This document shows, piece by piece, positions 36,373-45,186 of a stretch of 64,000 nucleotides of DNA. A program made the translations under genes and the position numbers. The notes below the pieces were generated by a model. It saw nothing but the letters and a program-made list of their open reading frames with translations, did no database searches and was not told the origin of the DNA. The stretch is from Streptomyces sp. NBC_00572. GTDB lineage: Bacteria; Actinomycetota; Actinomycetes; Streptomycetales; Streptomycetaceae. The stretch covers positions 6,820,001 through 6,884,000 of the forward strand of contig NZ_JAPENX010000001.1 of the NCBI RefSeq assembly GCF_026341815.1, read 5' to 3'. How positions within the stretch are numbered: position 1 is the first letter of the stretch; each line of letters begins with the position of its first letter.

Positions 36373-37509
36373 TCAGGAGGGGCGTATGGCGATCGCGTCG
36401 AGTCCTTCGAGGATCGCCGGCAGCCGCGGTCCCCGGGCCACCGGCAGCACCTCGCCCGGCAGCTCGTCGAGCAGGACGAAGGCCATGTCGTCCGTCCGGG
36501 CCACCAGCGACCAGCCGGGGCCGTCCGCCCGCAGCGTCCGCACGCCCTCGTCCGTACCGGCGTCGGACCGCACGCGCCCGACCGGCGGCGGCTCCTCCAG
36601 GTAGCGGAGCGCCTGGTCCAGGGCCCTACGGACTCCGGCGTACGGGTCGGAGGCGGCGTCGGGAGACGGGTCGGAGACGGCGTCGGTGTCGGCGGTCGGT
36701 TCGGGGGCGACGTCGGGGGAAGGTTCGGGTGCGACGACCGCGGACGCCGCCTTGGAGCGGGAGGCCGGTTCGAACCAGGCAGACGTCCTGGACGGGGCGG
36801 GAGTCTTGGCTGCGACCGCGCTCTTGGACGCGGCGTCGGTCTCGGGGGAAGAGGCCGACTCGGGCGAAGGTGCCGCTTCGGAGGAGGCCACCGTGTCGGG
36901 TGAGGCGCTGCTCTTGGGCGAGGCCACCGTGTCGGGTGAGGCGCTGCTCTTGGGCGAGGCCGCCGTGTCGGGTGAGGCGCCCGTCCGTTCCCCGGCCGGA
37001 GCGCCGTCCTCCACCTGACTCCGCCAGTCCGCCCACTGGAGCGCCACCTCGTCGGCGCCGAGGCGTCGCTGGGCAGGTCCCCAGGCGTCGCCGGAGGGCG
37101 GGGTCAGCGGGGCGGGATCGCCCTCTTCCGGCTCCGGGTCGTGCGGGGCCGGTACGCCGGGGGCGCGGGCGACCAGGTCGAGAGGCCAGCCCGGCAGCCC
37201 GGCCACCACCGAGCGTTCGTCGGGGGAGAGGTCGTAGGCCATACCGCAGTCCCAGGAGGAGATGGCCACCGCGACGAGCGACACGTCGTCGACGACGACC
37301 GTCCAGCGCGCGCCGAGCCCGTCCTGGCCGAACACGAGCCCGTACCCGTCCACGTACGGCTCAAGACCCAGCGCCGCGCAGGCAGCCGGGTAGTCGTCAC
37401 CGAGCACGCTCGGAAAACGCGCGGGCGTCAGCAGTGCCGCGGTCAGCACAAACAGCGCGTCGGCATCGCCGGCGGCCTCGGCCTCGGCGATCGGGTCCGT
37501 CCCAGCCAC
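36373..37509 (-). CDS. SseB-like protein with low-complexity centre
   Basis: The protein is 378 residues from a GTG at 37509, six bases after ggggagg. The N-terminal part (VAGTDPIAEAEAAGDADALF, then SVLGDDYPAACAALGLEPYV) and the C-terminal part (WSLVARTDDMAFVLLDELPG) both look like ordered SseB-type or hypothetical domains. Between them lies a Ser/Pro/Ala-rich linker of about 120 residues made of tandem SPDTVASPKSSA units. Function unknown. The linker is coded by perfect 36-bp repeats. Confidence 0.65.
   Translation of the reverse strand: MAGTDPIAEAEAAGDADALFVLTAALLTPARFPSVLGDDYPAACAALGLEPYVDGYGLVFGQDGLGARWTVVVDDVSLVAVAISSWDCGMAYDLSPDERSVVAGLPGWPLDLVARAPGVPAPHDPEPEEGDPAPLTPPSGDAWGPAQRRLGADEVALQWADWRSQVEDGAPAGERTGASPDTAASPKSSASPDTVASPKSSASPDTVASSEAAPSPESASSPETDAASKSAVAAKTPAPSRTSAWFEPASRSKAASAVVAPEPSPDVAPEPTADTDAVSDPSPDAASDPYAGVRRALDQALRYLEEPPPVGRVRSDAGTDEGVRTLRADGPGWSLVARTDDMAFVLLDELPGEVLPVARGPRLPAILEGLDAIAIRPS
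36893..36979. repeat. 36-bp tandem repeat inside the SseB-like gene
   Basis: The unit gtgtcgggtgaggcgctgct plus 16 more bases occurs at 36893-36928 and again at 36929-36964 with one change, and begins a third time to 36979. The length is a multiple of three, so the repeat count can change without breaking the frame. Confidence 0.85.
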
Positions 37510-37648
37510 GCATGCCTCCCCATCTGGTTGTCGGCGCACCTTAACCAGTGAGTAGGGAGGCCTGTCCATAGCTTGGCGCCGTGACCTGCATCGCCGACGG
37601 ATGCGAAGCCGCCGACCGCGATCGTGCCCCTGCTGTGGGCGGCGGGCC

Positions 37649-37984
37649 CTACGCGTCACCCGCCGGTGGCCTCGCCGGGTCCGCCCGCAGTCCGAGCAGC
37701 GAGCGGGCCACGGTGCTCGGCGACTGGTTCCGTTCCCGGGCGAGGGTGAGGAGGGCCCGGCAGGCCAGTTCGTTGACCCCGAACGACAGCATGCCGGGGG
37801 AGACCCGGCTGGCCGCCTCCTCCGCCCGCGCCGGGTCGTCCTCGGCGCACGCGGCCACGTACTCGGCCGCCGCCTCGAACAGGTTGTGCCCCTGCCGGGG
37901 GCGCGGTGGTGCAGGCGCGGCTGCCTCGGGTGCCCGCCGGGCGGAGGGAAGGAGTCTGCGCAGTCTTTCGGGTACCCGTGCCAC
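37649..37984 (-). CDS. Small hypothetical protein
   Basis: The protein is 111 residues from a GTG at 37984, nine bases after ggaaagg. The first third is basic with a proline patch (RLRRLLPSARRAPEAAAPA). The rest forms helices FEAAAEYVAACAEDD and MLSFGVNELACRALLTLARE, with two or three Cys. It is not recognised. It lies between a kinase gene and the SseB-like gene on the same strand. Confidence 0.55.
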   Translation of the reverse strand: MARVPERLRRLLPSARRAPEAAAPAPPRPRQGHNLFEAAAEYVAACAEDDPARAEEAASRVSPGMLSFGVNELACRALLTLARERNQSPSTVARSLLGLRADPARPPAGDA

Positions 37985-38070
37985 GCCCCACCGCCTTTCC
38001 CGGGCACGACTGCCCGGCACAACCACGGTAGTCAGTGAAGTGCCGGGAAAGAAGGGTGCGTTGGCTGCGA

Positions 38071-40236
38071 CTAGGAGGGTCCTCCGGTGGAGGACCACTG
38101 CTGGACGGGCGGCGTGGCCGTCCGCAGGAGCGGGAGGTTCTTCTCGACGGCCTTCTTCCAGGCACCGTCGTCGACCATCTTCTGGAGCACCCGCTGGATG
38201 ACGCGATCGCGGTCGCCGCCCTCCGGAACACCGATGGCATAGGGCTCGTCGGTGATGCGGAAGCCGGCGAGCCTGAAACGGCCCTTGTACGCGTTCTGCT
38301 GGGCGTAACCGGCGAGCAGCGTGTCGTCGGTGGTGACGGCGTCGACGGCACCCGAGGCGAGGTCGCTGATACAGCGCGCGTAACTGTCGTGGGTCACGAC
38401 CTGCGCCTGAGGGGCGAGGTTCGTCCGGATCAGGAGCGCGGTGCTGGAGCCCGTGGCCGTGCAGACCTTCAGGCCGTTGAGATCGGTCCGGCTCTTGACG
38501 GAGGTGTTGTCCGCGGCGAGCAGGACGTCCTGATGGGCCATGAAGTAGGGGCCGACGAAGTCGACCTTCTTGTCCCGTAGGGAAGTCATCGTGTACGTGG
38601 CCACGACGAGGTCGACGTCGCCCCCGGAGAGGAGGGACTCGCGGGTGGAACTTCGCACCTCCTTCCACCGGATGTCGGAGGGGCGGTAGCCGAGTCCCGA
38701 GGCGATGTAGGTCGCCACGTCCACGTCCAGGCCCGCGTACGTGCCGTCCGGGTTCTTGAAGCCGAGACCGGGCTGGTCGAACTTGATCCCGATGGTGAGT
38801 GCGTCGGCGCCGCTGGACGGGTTCGCCGCAGACGCACCCGTGGACGGCGATGAAGACGACGAGGACGCGGAGGGACCGCCCTGGCTGCTGGGCTTGCCCG
38901 CGGTTCGGTTCCCCTCGCCGTCGGACTTCTCCCCGCCGAGGGGAAGGAGGTTCCAGACCAGCACACCGCTCAGCACGACGGCGGCCCCGGCCGCCCCGGC
39001 GTAGGCCCCGCGGCGCCGTTTCCGGGTCGCGGGCGGCTGGGTCGGCGGTGCAGGCGGTGTAGCCGTGGCGGACGGTGTCGAGGCGGGGGCCGGGGGTGCG
39101 AGGGGGAAGACCGTGGCGGTGTCGGCAGCGGCGACGTCGATGCCGAGGCCGGACGGTGGGACCGATGGGGCGGCCGTCGATCCCCGTGCGCCGACGCCCT
39201 GGGGGAGTGCGGTGGGCGGCGCCGAGCCCTGTGCGCCCGAGCCGGGTGGGATCTCCGCCGGCGGCGTCGGCCCCTGTGTCCCAGCCGAACCGGCGCCCGC
39301 CGGTACCGCGTCCCTCGGCTCGGCGTCGACGCGGTGTCCACCACCCCCGGCCGAAGCCGAAGTCTCGGCTTCAAGCGGAGCTTGAGCTTCTGCTGCCGTC
39401 TCCGTTTCGACTTCGGCCAGCATCCGGTCAAGCGCTTCGCCGTCGGGACGCGCCGCCGGGTCCCGTACCAGCACGCCCGTGAGGACCCGCGTCAGCGGTC
39501 CCGCACGCCGAGGCGGCGGCACGTCCTCGCCGAGGACGGCCGCGAGCGTGGCGAGCGTGTTGGTCCGGCGCAGCGGATGGTGGCCTTCGACCGCGACGTA
39601 CAGCGTCATCGCCAGCGACCAGAGGTCGGCGGGCGGCCCGCCCTCCTCGCCGGCGACGCGCTCGGGCGCCATGTACTCGGGCGTGCCGATGATCGAGCCG
39701 GCGGCGGTGAGGGCGGTGGCCCCGTGGATCGCCGCGATGCCGAAGTCGGTGAGCACGGGCTGTCCGTCGGGCCGCAGCAGGATGTTCGCGGGCTTGATGT
39801 CCCGGTGCTGGATGCCTGCCGCGTGGGCGGCCCGCAGTCCCGCCAGGATCCCGCGTCCCAGAGGGGCCGCCTCGCCGGCGGTGAGGTCGCCCCGGTCCAG
39901 CCGGTCCTGGAGCGAGCCGCCGGCGACCAGTTCCATGACCAGCCACGGGTAGGTGCCTTCGCCGCCGTCGACGATGTGATGGATGGTCACCACCTGGGGG
40001 TGCGCCACGCGGGCGAGTGCCCGGGCCTCCCGCAGAACCCGGATGCGGAGCTCCCGGGCGCCCTCGGGGTCGTACTCGGCCAGCGCCGGGTCGGGCGGGC
40101 GGACCTCCTTGAGGGCCACCTCACGGTGGAGTGCCAGGTCCCGTGCTCTCCACACGGTCCCCATGCCGCCCCCGCCGAGCCGCGCCACCAGCTCGAACCG
40201 ATCGTCGACCACCCGTGCCACCCGCAGCCCCCTCAC
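38071..40236 (-). CDS. Receptor-like Ser/Thr kinase with extracellular solute-binding domain
   Basis: The protein is 721 residues in one frame. Residues 10-275 form a PknB-type kinase: glycine loop ARLGGGGMGTVWRARD, the ATP-binding Lys in EVALKEVRPP, the catalytic loop HRDIKPANILL near 142, DFGIAAIHG and the substrate loop GTPEYMAPERV. A Pro/Ala-rich linker leads to one membrane helix (AGAAGAAVVLSGVLVWNLL, about 412-432). Outside, residues about 478-715 form a periplasmic amino-acid-binding domain: GIKFDQPGLGFKNPDGTYAG, DVDLVVATYTMTSLRDKKVD, CTATGSSTALLI and ARCISDLASGAVDAVTTDD. The build suggests direct sensing of an amino acid, in the manner of the separate GlnH/GlnX/PknG parts of mycobacteria. 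Confidence 0.9.
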   Translation of the reverse strand: MRGLRVARVVDDRFELVARLGGGGMGTVWRARDLALHREVALKEVRPPDPALAEYDPEGARELRIRVLREARALARVAHPQVVTIHHIVDGGEGTYPWLVMELVAGGSLQDRLDRGDLTAGEAAPLGRGILAGLRAAHAAGIQHRDIKPANILLRPDGQPVLTDFGIAAIHGATALTAAGSIIGTPEYMAPERVAGEEGGPPADLWSLAMTLYVAVEGHHPLRRTNTLATLAAVLGEDVPPPRRAGPLTRVLTGVLVRDPAARPDGEALDRMLAEVETETAAEAQAPLEAETSASAGGGGHRVDAEPRDAVPAGAGSAGTQGPTPPAEIPPGSGAQGSAPPTALPQGVGARGSTAAPSVPPSGLGIDVAAADTATVFPLAPPAPASTPSATATPPAPPTQPPATRKRRRGAYAGAAGAAVVLSGVLVWNLLPLGGEKSDGEGNRTAGKPSSQGGPSASSSSSSPSTGASAANPSSGADALTIGIKFDQPGLGFKNPDGTYAGLDVDVATYIASGLGYRPSDIRWKEVRSSTRESLLSGGDVDLVVATYTMTSLRDKKVDFVGPYFMAHQDVLLAADNTSVKSRTDLNGLKVCTATGSSTALLIRTNLAPQAQVVTHDSYARCISDLASGAVDAVTTDDTLLAGYAQQNAYKGRFRLAGFRITDEPYAIGVPEGGDRDRVIQRVLQKMVDDGAWKKAVEKNLPLLRTATPPVQQWSSTGGPS

Positions 40237-40335
40237 CCCGATACGGCCACCCGGTGGGATGTGATGCGTCCCGCGGCCTCAGACCGTCGACCCCGCCCCG
40301 ACTCTGCCACATCCGTGCGGGGGATCCAGCCTGGT

Positions 40336-40412
40336 CCGCGACCGCGACCGCGACCGTGTGCCCGTGCCCGTACCCGTACCCGTACCCGTCCCCGTCCCCG
40401 TCCGTGTCCGAG
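40336..40412. repeat. Imperfect hexanucleotide repeat tract
   Basis: Between the methyltransferase stop and the kinase start the DNA repeats in units of six: first gcgacc, then gtgccc, gtaccc and gtcccc. The tract holds about a dozen units. It is a simple-sequence tract in the kinase leader and could vary in length. Confidence 0.75.
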
Positions 40413-40449
40413 CCGCAACCGCGGCCGCGACCCGGACGGGTTTCCCGGA

Positions 40450-41058
40450 TCAACCCTCGCGGACGGCCATGGCCAGATATCGCGTGTCCTCGTCGACGTA
40501 ACTGACGAGCCGCCAGCCCGCTTCGGCGAGTACGAGGCGAAGCCGGGGCTCGGCGCGCAGGTCGTCCGGGGTGATCTGCCGGCCGTGCCGGGCCGCGAGC
40601 GCGGCCCGGCCGATCGGGTGGAAGAGGGCGAGCCGGCCGCCGGGGCGTACGGCCCGGGCGAGTTCACGGAGGTCGGTCACGGGTTCCGCGAGGTGCGAGA
40701 TGAGCCCCGCGCCGAAGACGGCGTCGAGGGCGCCGTCTCCCACCGGCAGGCGTCCGACGTCGGCGAGCAGCAGCGTCGCGGTCCCGTCCGTGCCGCCGCG
40801 CCCGGCGGAGACGGCCCGTTCGAGCATCTCGGGGGTGAGATCGGCGCCGAGTACGGTTCCGGAGGGGCCGACGGCGGCGCGGAGCGGCGGCAGTGCACGC
40901 CCGGTCCCGCAGCCGGCGTCGAGCACCGCGTCGCCCGGGCGCAGTCCGAGCTCGTTCACCGCGGCCGCGTACGCGGGGCCGTCGTCGGGGAACCGGCTGT
41001 CCCAGTCGGCGGCGCGAGCGCCGAAGAACTCTCGGACGTGTGTGGGGTCATCGCTCAT
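40450..41058 (-). CDS. Class I SAM-dependent methyltransferase
   Basis: The protein is 202 residues (MSDDPTHVREFFGARAADWD). Motif I reads VLDAGCGTGRALPPLRAAVG, followed by the acidic SAM-ribose residue in VLGADLTPEMLERA, motif II around LPVGDGALDAVFGAGLISHL and motif III RAVRPGGRLALFHP. It belongs to the Methyltransf_11 group, which methylates small molecules; the substrate is unknown. A four-unit 13-bp repeat array precedes the gene and probably controls it. Confidence 0.9.
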   Translation of the reverse strand: MSDDPTHVREFFGARAADWDSRFPDDGPAYAAAVNELGLRPGDAVLDAGCGTGRALPPLRAAVGPSGTVLGADLTPEMLERAVSAGRGGTDGTATLLLADVGRLPVGDGALDAVFGAGLISHLAEPVTDLRELARAVRPGGRLALFHPIGRAALAARHGRQITPDDLRAEPRLRLVLAEAGWRLVSYVDEDTRYLAMAVREG

Positions 41059-41084
41059 GCGCTCATGATTCCGTACCCGGAGAG

Positions 41085-41136
41085 GTGAACGTTCTGTGTG
41101 AACATTTTGTGTGCATGTTCTGTGTGCACGTTCGAG
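41085..41136. promoter_or_regulatory. Array of four 13-bp direct repeats (operator-like)
   Basis: Exactly periodic units start at 41085 (gtgaacgttctgt), 41098 (gtgaacattttgt), 41111 (gtgcatgttctgt) and 41124 (gtgcacgttc, then diverging). The cores are partly palindromic (gaacgttc, tgcatg). The tract is much richer in A and T than its surroundings. It lies 27 bp upstream of the methyltransferase ATG and 100 bp from the divergent MHYT gene. Confidence 0.75.
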
Positions 41137-41235
41137 CCCGGTGCGATCGTTCGGGATCATCTCTCTGTCATATTCCATCAGCTTTCGAAATGCGCCCCTG
41201 GTGCGCCCCCTGATGCGCACTAGCGTCCGGGAGCC

Positions 41236-42069
41236 ATGGGACACCTGGACCACGCCACCTTCGGCTGGCTGACACCTGCACTGTCGTACGCGATGGCCTG
41301 CGTCGGCGCCGCCCTCGGGCTGCGCTGCACCGTGCGAGCGCTCGACGCGACCGGCCGCTCGCGGCGGAACTGGCTGCTCACGGCGGCCTCCGCGATCGGC
41401 ACCGGCATCTGGACGATGCACTTCGTGGCGATGCTCGGCTTCGGCGTGACCGGCACCGACATCCGCTACGACGTTCCGCTGACCATTCTCAGCCTGGTCA
41501 TCGCGATGGCCGTTGTCGGCCTCGGCGTGTTCGCCGTCGGCTACGGACGCGACCGGGTCCGCTCGCTCCTGATCGGCGGGCTCACCACGGGCATCGGCGT
41601 GGCGAGCATGCACTACATGGGCATGGCGGCCCTCCGGCTCCACGGCGAGGTCCGGTTCGACCCCCTGCTCGTCGGCCTCTCCGTGCTCATCGCCGTCGTC
41701 GCCGCCACCGCGGCCCTCTGGGCGGCCCTCAACATCCACTCGCCCGCCGCCGTGGCCGTCGCCTCGCTCGTGATGGGCGCGGCCGTCAGCAGCATGCACT
41801 ACACGGGCATGTTCGCGGTGCGGGTGGACGTGGCCCCCTCCTCCGCGACCCTCTCGGGGGCCACGGTCATGCAGTTCATCTTCCCGCTCGCCGTCGGCCT
41901 CGGCTCGTACCTCTTCATCACCGCCGCCTTCGTCGCCCTTTCCCCCACGGCCAGGGAACGGGCCGCGTACGCCTCCGCCGGGCGCCTCACCGAGCCGGAC
42001 GAGCGCGCGGTGGACGTCGCACCTCCCGGCTTCCGCACCGCCCGGGCCGCCCGTACGCCCATGAACTGA
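41236..42069 (+). CDS. MHYT domain membrane sensor
   Basis: The protein is 277 residues with seven predicted helices. The MHYT motif occurs three times as MHFVAML, MHYMGM and MHYTGM, each beside a helix end, as in proteins thought to bind a metal and sense a gas such as O2, CO or NO. No GGDEF or EAL output domain follows, so it is a stand-alone sensor or transporter-like form. It sits 72 bp before the conservon kinase on the same strand and could feed into it, although that link is only positional. Confidence 0.9.
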   Translation: MGHLDHATFGWLTPALSYAMACVGAALGLRCTVRALDATGRSRRNWLLTAASAIGTGIWTMHFVAMLGFGVTGTDIRYDVPLTILSLVIAMAVVGLGVFAVGYGRDRVRSLLIGGLTTGIGVASMHYMGMAALRLHGEVRFDPLLVGLSVLIAVVAATAALWAALNIHSPAAVAVASLVMGAAVSSMHYTGMFAVRVDVAPSSATLSGATVMQFIFPLAVGLGSYLFITAAFVALSPTARERAAYASAGRLTEPDERAVDVAPPGFRTARAARTPMN

Positions 42070-42141
42070 CCCTCCCCCGTGCTCCAACCCGCTCACGGGA
42101 CCCACCGCACCAGAGACCGTCGCAGCCGGAACGAGGAGGCC

Positions 42142-45100
42142 ATGCGAACTCCCCGCAGGACCAACGACGCCGAGGCGTCGGCGCCGCCGTCGGCGGCCGC
42201 GCGCGGGCGGCGCGCACACGCCGGGCCGCCCGCCGACGAGCCGGGGGAGCCCACCCCCGAGGCCTTCCCGACCACCGCACGCATGGCCGCCACCCACGCG
42301 CCGTCCGCTCCTCCCGCCGCCGAGGCGGGTCCCCTCCGCCCGCCGCGTGGCGGCCTGCGCCCGCGTACCGTCCGCGCCAAGATCGTCTCGCTCCTGATGG
42401 TCCCGGTCGTCTCGCTCCTCGCGCTGTGGGGATTCGCCACCGTCACCACGGCCCAGGACGTCGCCCGGCTCCGTCAGCTCCAGCGCGTCGACGCCGAGAT
42501 CCGTGAGCCCGTCACGGCCGCCGTCGCCGCCCTGCAGGCCGAACGGCGCGCCGCCGTACGGCAGATCGCGGCACCCGGCGCCACCCGGGCCGCCGAGCTC
42601 AAGGACCGGATTCGCCGCACGGACGAGGCCGTCGACCGGCTCCGTCTGAACGACACGCACACCGTCGGCGACGCCGGGGACCTGCCCGGGGACGTCGGGG
42701 AGCGGGTGACCGTGTTCGTCGGCAAGGTCGCGGGCCTCGCCAGGCTTCGTACTGCCGCCGCCGACGGACGGGCCGACGGGAACCAGGTGTACGAGGAGTA
42801 CACGGCGGCGGTCTCCGCCGCCTTCGCTGTCGGCGGTGCCCTCACCGGCATCCAGGACACCCGACAGGGATCCGACGCGCGCGTACTCCTGGAATTCGGC
42901 CGGGCCGGCGAGATGCTGTCCCGCGAGGACGCCCTCCTTGCCGCCGCCCACCTCGACGGCCGGTTCACCGCGGACCGGCTCCGCGCCTTCGCCGGCGCCG
43001 TCGAGACCCGGCGTACCCTCACCGCCTCGGCCACCGCCGACCTGCCCGCCGCCGAACGCGCCGCGTGGGCCCGGCTCGCCGCCGGCACAGACCACACCAG
43101 GCTCACCCGGGCGGAGGACCGGATCCTCTCGGCCGAGCCCGGCCGCCCCGCCGCCCAAGCGGTCACCTCCGCGGACTGGGACGACACCCTCGCCGCCGTA
43201 CGGAGCGGCCTCACCGCGATCGAGACCGACGCGCGCACCGCCGCGGCCCACCGCGCCGACCCCTTCGCGGGTGGTGTGCTCACCGCGGGCGGCGCGGCGG
43301 TCGTTCTCGGCCTCGCGGCCGTCGCCGCCTCACTCGTCATCTCCGTACGGATCGGCCGCGGCCTCGTCGTCGAACTCGTCAGCCTCCGCAACACCGCCCT
43401 CGGCATCGCACGCGGCAAACTCCCCGCCGCCATGCGCCGGCTGCGCGCCGGAGAGGAGATCGACGTCCAGGCCGAGGCCCCGCCGGGACCCGTCTCCCAG
43501 GACGAGATCGGTCAGGTCGGCGAGGCCCTCACCACCGTCCACCGCGCGGCCCTCTCCGCCGCCGTCGAACGCGCCGAACTCGCCAGCGGCATCTCCGGCG
43601 TCTTCGTCAACCTCGCCCGTCGCAGCCAGGTCCTCGTCCACCGCCAGCTCAACCTCCTCGACAGCATGGAGCGGCGAGCCGACGACCCCAACGAACTCGG
43701 CGACCTCTTCCGGCTCGACCACCTCACCACCCGGATGCGCCGCCACGCCGAGAGCCTGATCATCCTCTCGGGTGCCGCCCCCGGCCGCGCCTGGCGGATG
43801 CCCGTTCCCCTCACCAACGTCGTCCGTGCCGCCGTCTCCGAAATCGAGGACTACGCGCGCGTGGAGGTGCGCCGGCTCCCCGAGACGGCCGTGGTCGGCG
43901 GCGCCGTCGCCGACCTCACCCACCTCCTCGCCGAACTCATCGAGAACGCCGCCCAGTTCTCCCCGCCCCACACCAAGGTCCGCGTCAGCGGCGAACCCGT
44001 CGGAAACGGCTACGCCCTGGAGATCGAGGACCGCGGACTCGGCATGGGCAAGGACACCCTCGCCGACGCCAACGCCCGCATCGCCCAGTCCGAGGCCCTC
44101 GACCTCTTCGACAGCGACCGCCTCGGCCTCTTCGTGGTCAGCCGGCTTTCCTCCCGCCACGACATCAAGGTCCAGCTGCGCACCTCCCCGTACGGCGGCA
44201 CCACGGCCGTCGTGCTGCTTCCGACCGACCTCCTCCAGGGCGCACTGCCACCCGGCCGCGGCACCCCGGCGACCGGCGACGGACCCGACACGCCCCACGC
44301 GGGAACGCCCCAGGTGCGCGATCCTCGGATACCGGCCGCCGGCGGGGGAGAGCCGGGCGCGGACCATCGGCAGAGCCGCGACGAGCACGCGACGGGCGAC
44401 CGGTTCGGCCCCGACGGCTTCAGCGCGGACCGCCTCGGCGCCGACCGGCGCACGGACGACGGGCGCGCCGCACGTGAGCGTGAGGAGGCGCATCGCGCCG
44501 AGGCCCGCCGCTTCGGCCGCCCCCAGGTGTCCCGCGCCCCGGCGCAGGCCGGTCCGCCCGCCCCCGCCATCAGTGGAGGCGCCCCCGCCGGGCCCGTTCC
44601 GGCACCCCGCCGGACCGCTCCGCAGCCGCCGACCGGCGCGCGGCCGGGAGCCCTGCCCAAGGAGGTGGGTGGCGCACGGCCGCCGCTCCCGCCGCAGGCC
44701 GCACCCTCCTCCCGGCCGCAGCCCCTGCCGCGTCCGACCGCCGTCCCCGCGCTCGCGCCGTCGCCGCAGTCCGGGCCTCCGCCCGCCGGGGTCACCGAAC
44801 TGCGCCGCCGCGGTCCCTCCGTACCGCCGACGGCACGGGAACAGCAGCCCGGCACGCCCGCGGGCCACGCGGGCCACGCGGGCCCTGCCGGACGCGGCGG
44901 CGCCCTGGAGGGCGAACTGCCCCGTCGCGTACGGCAGGCGAGCCTCGTCCCGCAACTGCGCGAGGCGCCCGCCGCGGCACCCGTCTTCGTGCCGGCCGCG
45001 CCGGAAACGGACGCCCGCACCCCGGAGGTGGTACGTGACCGGATGACGGCCTACCGGGACGGCTGGCAGCGCGGCGGCGGCGCGGCCCCGGGCAGCAGAC

Positions 45101-45186
45101 GTCCCCTCGGCACCGGCACCGGACAGGCTCCGGGCCACGGCACGACCCCCCTCGACGACCCCCGCCCCGAAGGAGACCAGGCATGA
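42142..45186 (+). CDS. cvnA: Conservon sensor kinase CvnA-like with nitrate-type sensor domain
   Basis: The protein is 1014 residues from the ATG at 42142. A basic Pro/Ala-rich start leads to a membrane helix (IVSLLMVPVVSLLALWGF), a NIT-type outside helical bundle (to about residue 370), and a second helix (TAGGAAVVLGLAAVAASLVI) with a HAMP-like linker. The helical dimer (VFVNLARRSQVLVHRQLNLL) and ATPase follow: N box LAELIENAAQFSPPHTKV near 597, G boxes EDRGLGMGKDTLAD and RLGLFVVSRLSSRHDIKV. The tail of about 300 residues is Pro-rich and disordered. Its stop overlaps the start of CvnB (ATGA). In conservons this kinase assembles with the three downstream products like a G-protein-coupled system. 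Confidence 0.93.
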   Translation: MRTPRRTNDAEASAPPSAAARGRRAHAGPPADEPGEPTPEAFPTTARMAATHAPSAPPAAEAGPLRPPRGGLRPRTVRAKIVSLLMVPVVSLLALWGFATVTTAQDVARLRQLQRVDAEIREPVTAAVAALQAERRAAVRQIAAPGATRAAELKDRIRRTDEAVDRLRLNDTHTVGDAGDLPGDVGERVTVFVGKVAGLARLRTAAADGRADGNQVYEEYTAAVSAAFAVGGALTGIQDTRQGSDARVLLEFGRAGEMLSREDALLAAAHLDGRFTADRLRAFAGAVETRRTLTASATADLPAAERAAWARLAAGTDHTRLTRAEDRILSAEPGRPAAQAVTSADWDDTLAAVRSGLTAIETDARTAAAHRADPFAGGVLTAGGAAVVLGLAAVAASLVISVRIGRGLVVELVSLRNTALGIARGKLPAAMRRLRAGEEIDVQAEAPPGPVSQDEIGQVGEALTTVHRAALSAAVERAELASGISGVFVNLARRSQVLVHRQLNLLDSMERRADDPNELGDLFRLDHLTTRMRRHAESLIILSGAAPGRAWRMPVPLTNVVRAAVSEIEDYARVEVRRLPETAVVGGAVADLTHLLAELIENAAQFSPPHTKVRVSGEPVGNGYALEIEDRGLGMGKDTLADANARIAQSEALDLFDSDRLGLFVVSRLSSRHDIKVQLRTSPYGGTTAVVLLPTDLLQGALPPGRGTPATGDGPDTPHAGTPQVRDPRIPAAGGGEPGADHRQSRDEHATGDRFGPDGFSADRLGADRRTDDGRAAREREEAHRAEARRFGRPQVSRAPAQAGPPAPAISGGAPAGPVPAPRRTAPQPPTGARPGALPKEVGGARPPLPPQAAPSSRPQPLPRPTAVPALAPSPQSGPPPAGVTELRRRGPSVPPTAREQQPGTPAGHAGHAGPAGRGGALEGELPRRVRQASLVPQLREAPAAAPVFVPAAPETDARTPEVVRDRMTAYRDGWQRGGGAAPGSRRPLGTGTGQAPGHGTTPLDDPRPEGDQA

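Noticed and set aside
36373..38022. A 549-residue reading of the SseB-like gene
   Set aside because: The added N-terminal part overlaps the small gene at 37649-37984 and lacks domain similarity; the GTG at 37509 has a strong ribosome site.
40450..43251. A 933-residue reading of the methyltransferase
   Set aside because: Everything before MSDDPTHV is Gly/Arg-rich antisense of the MHYT and conservon genes.
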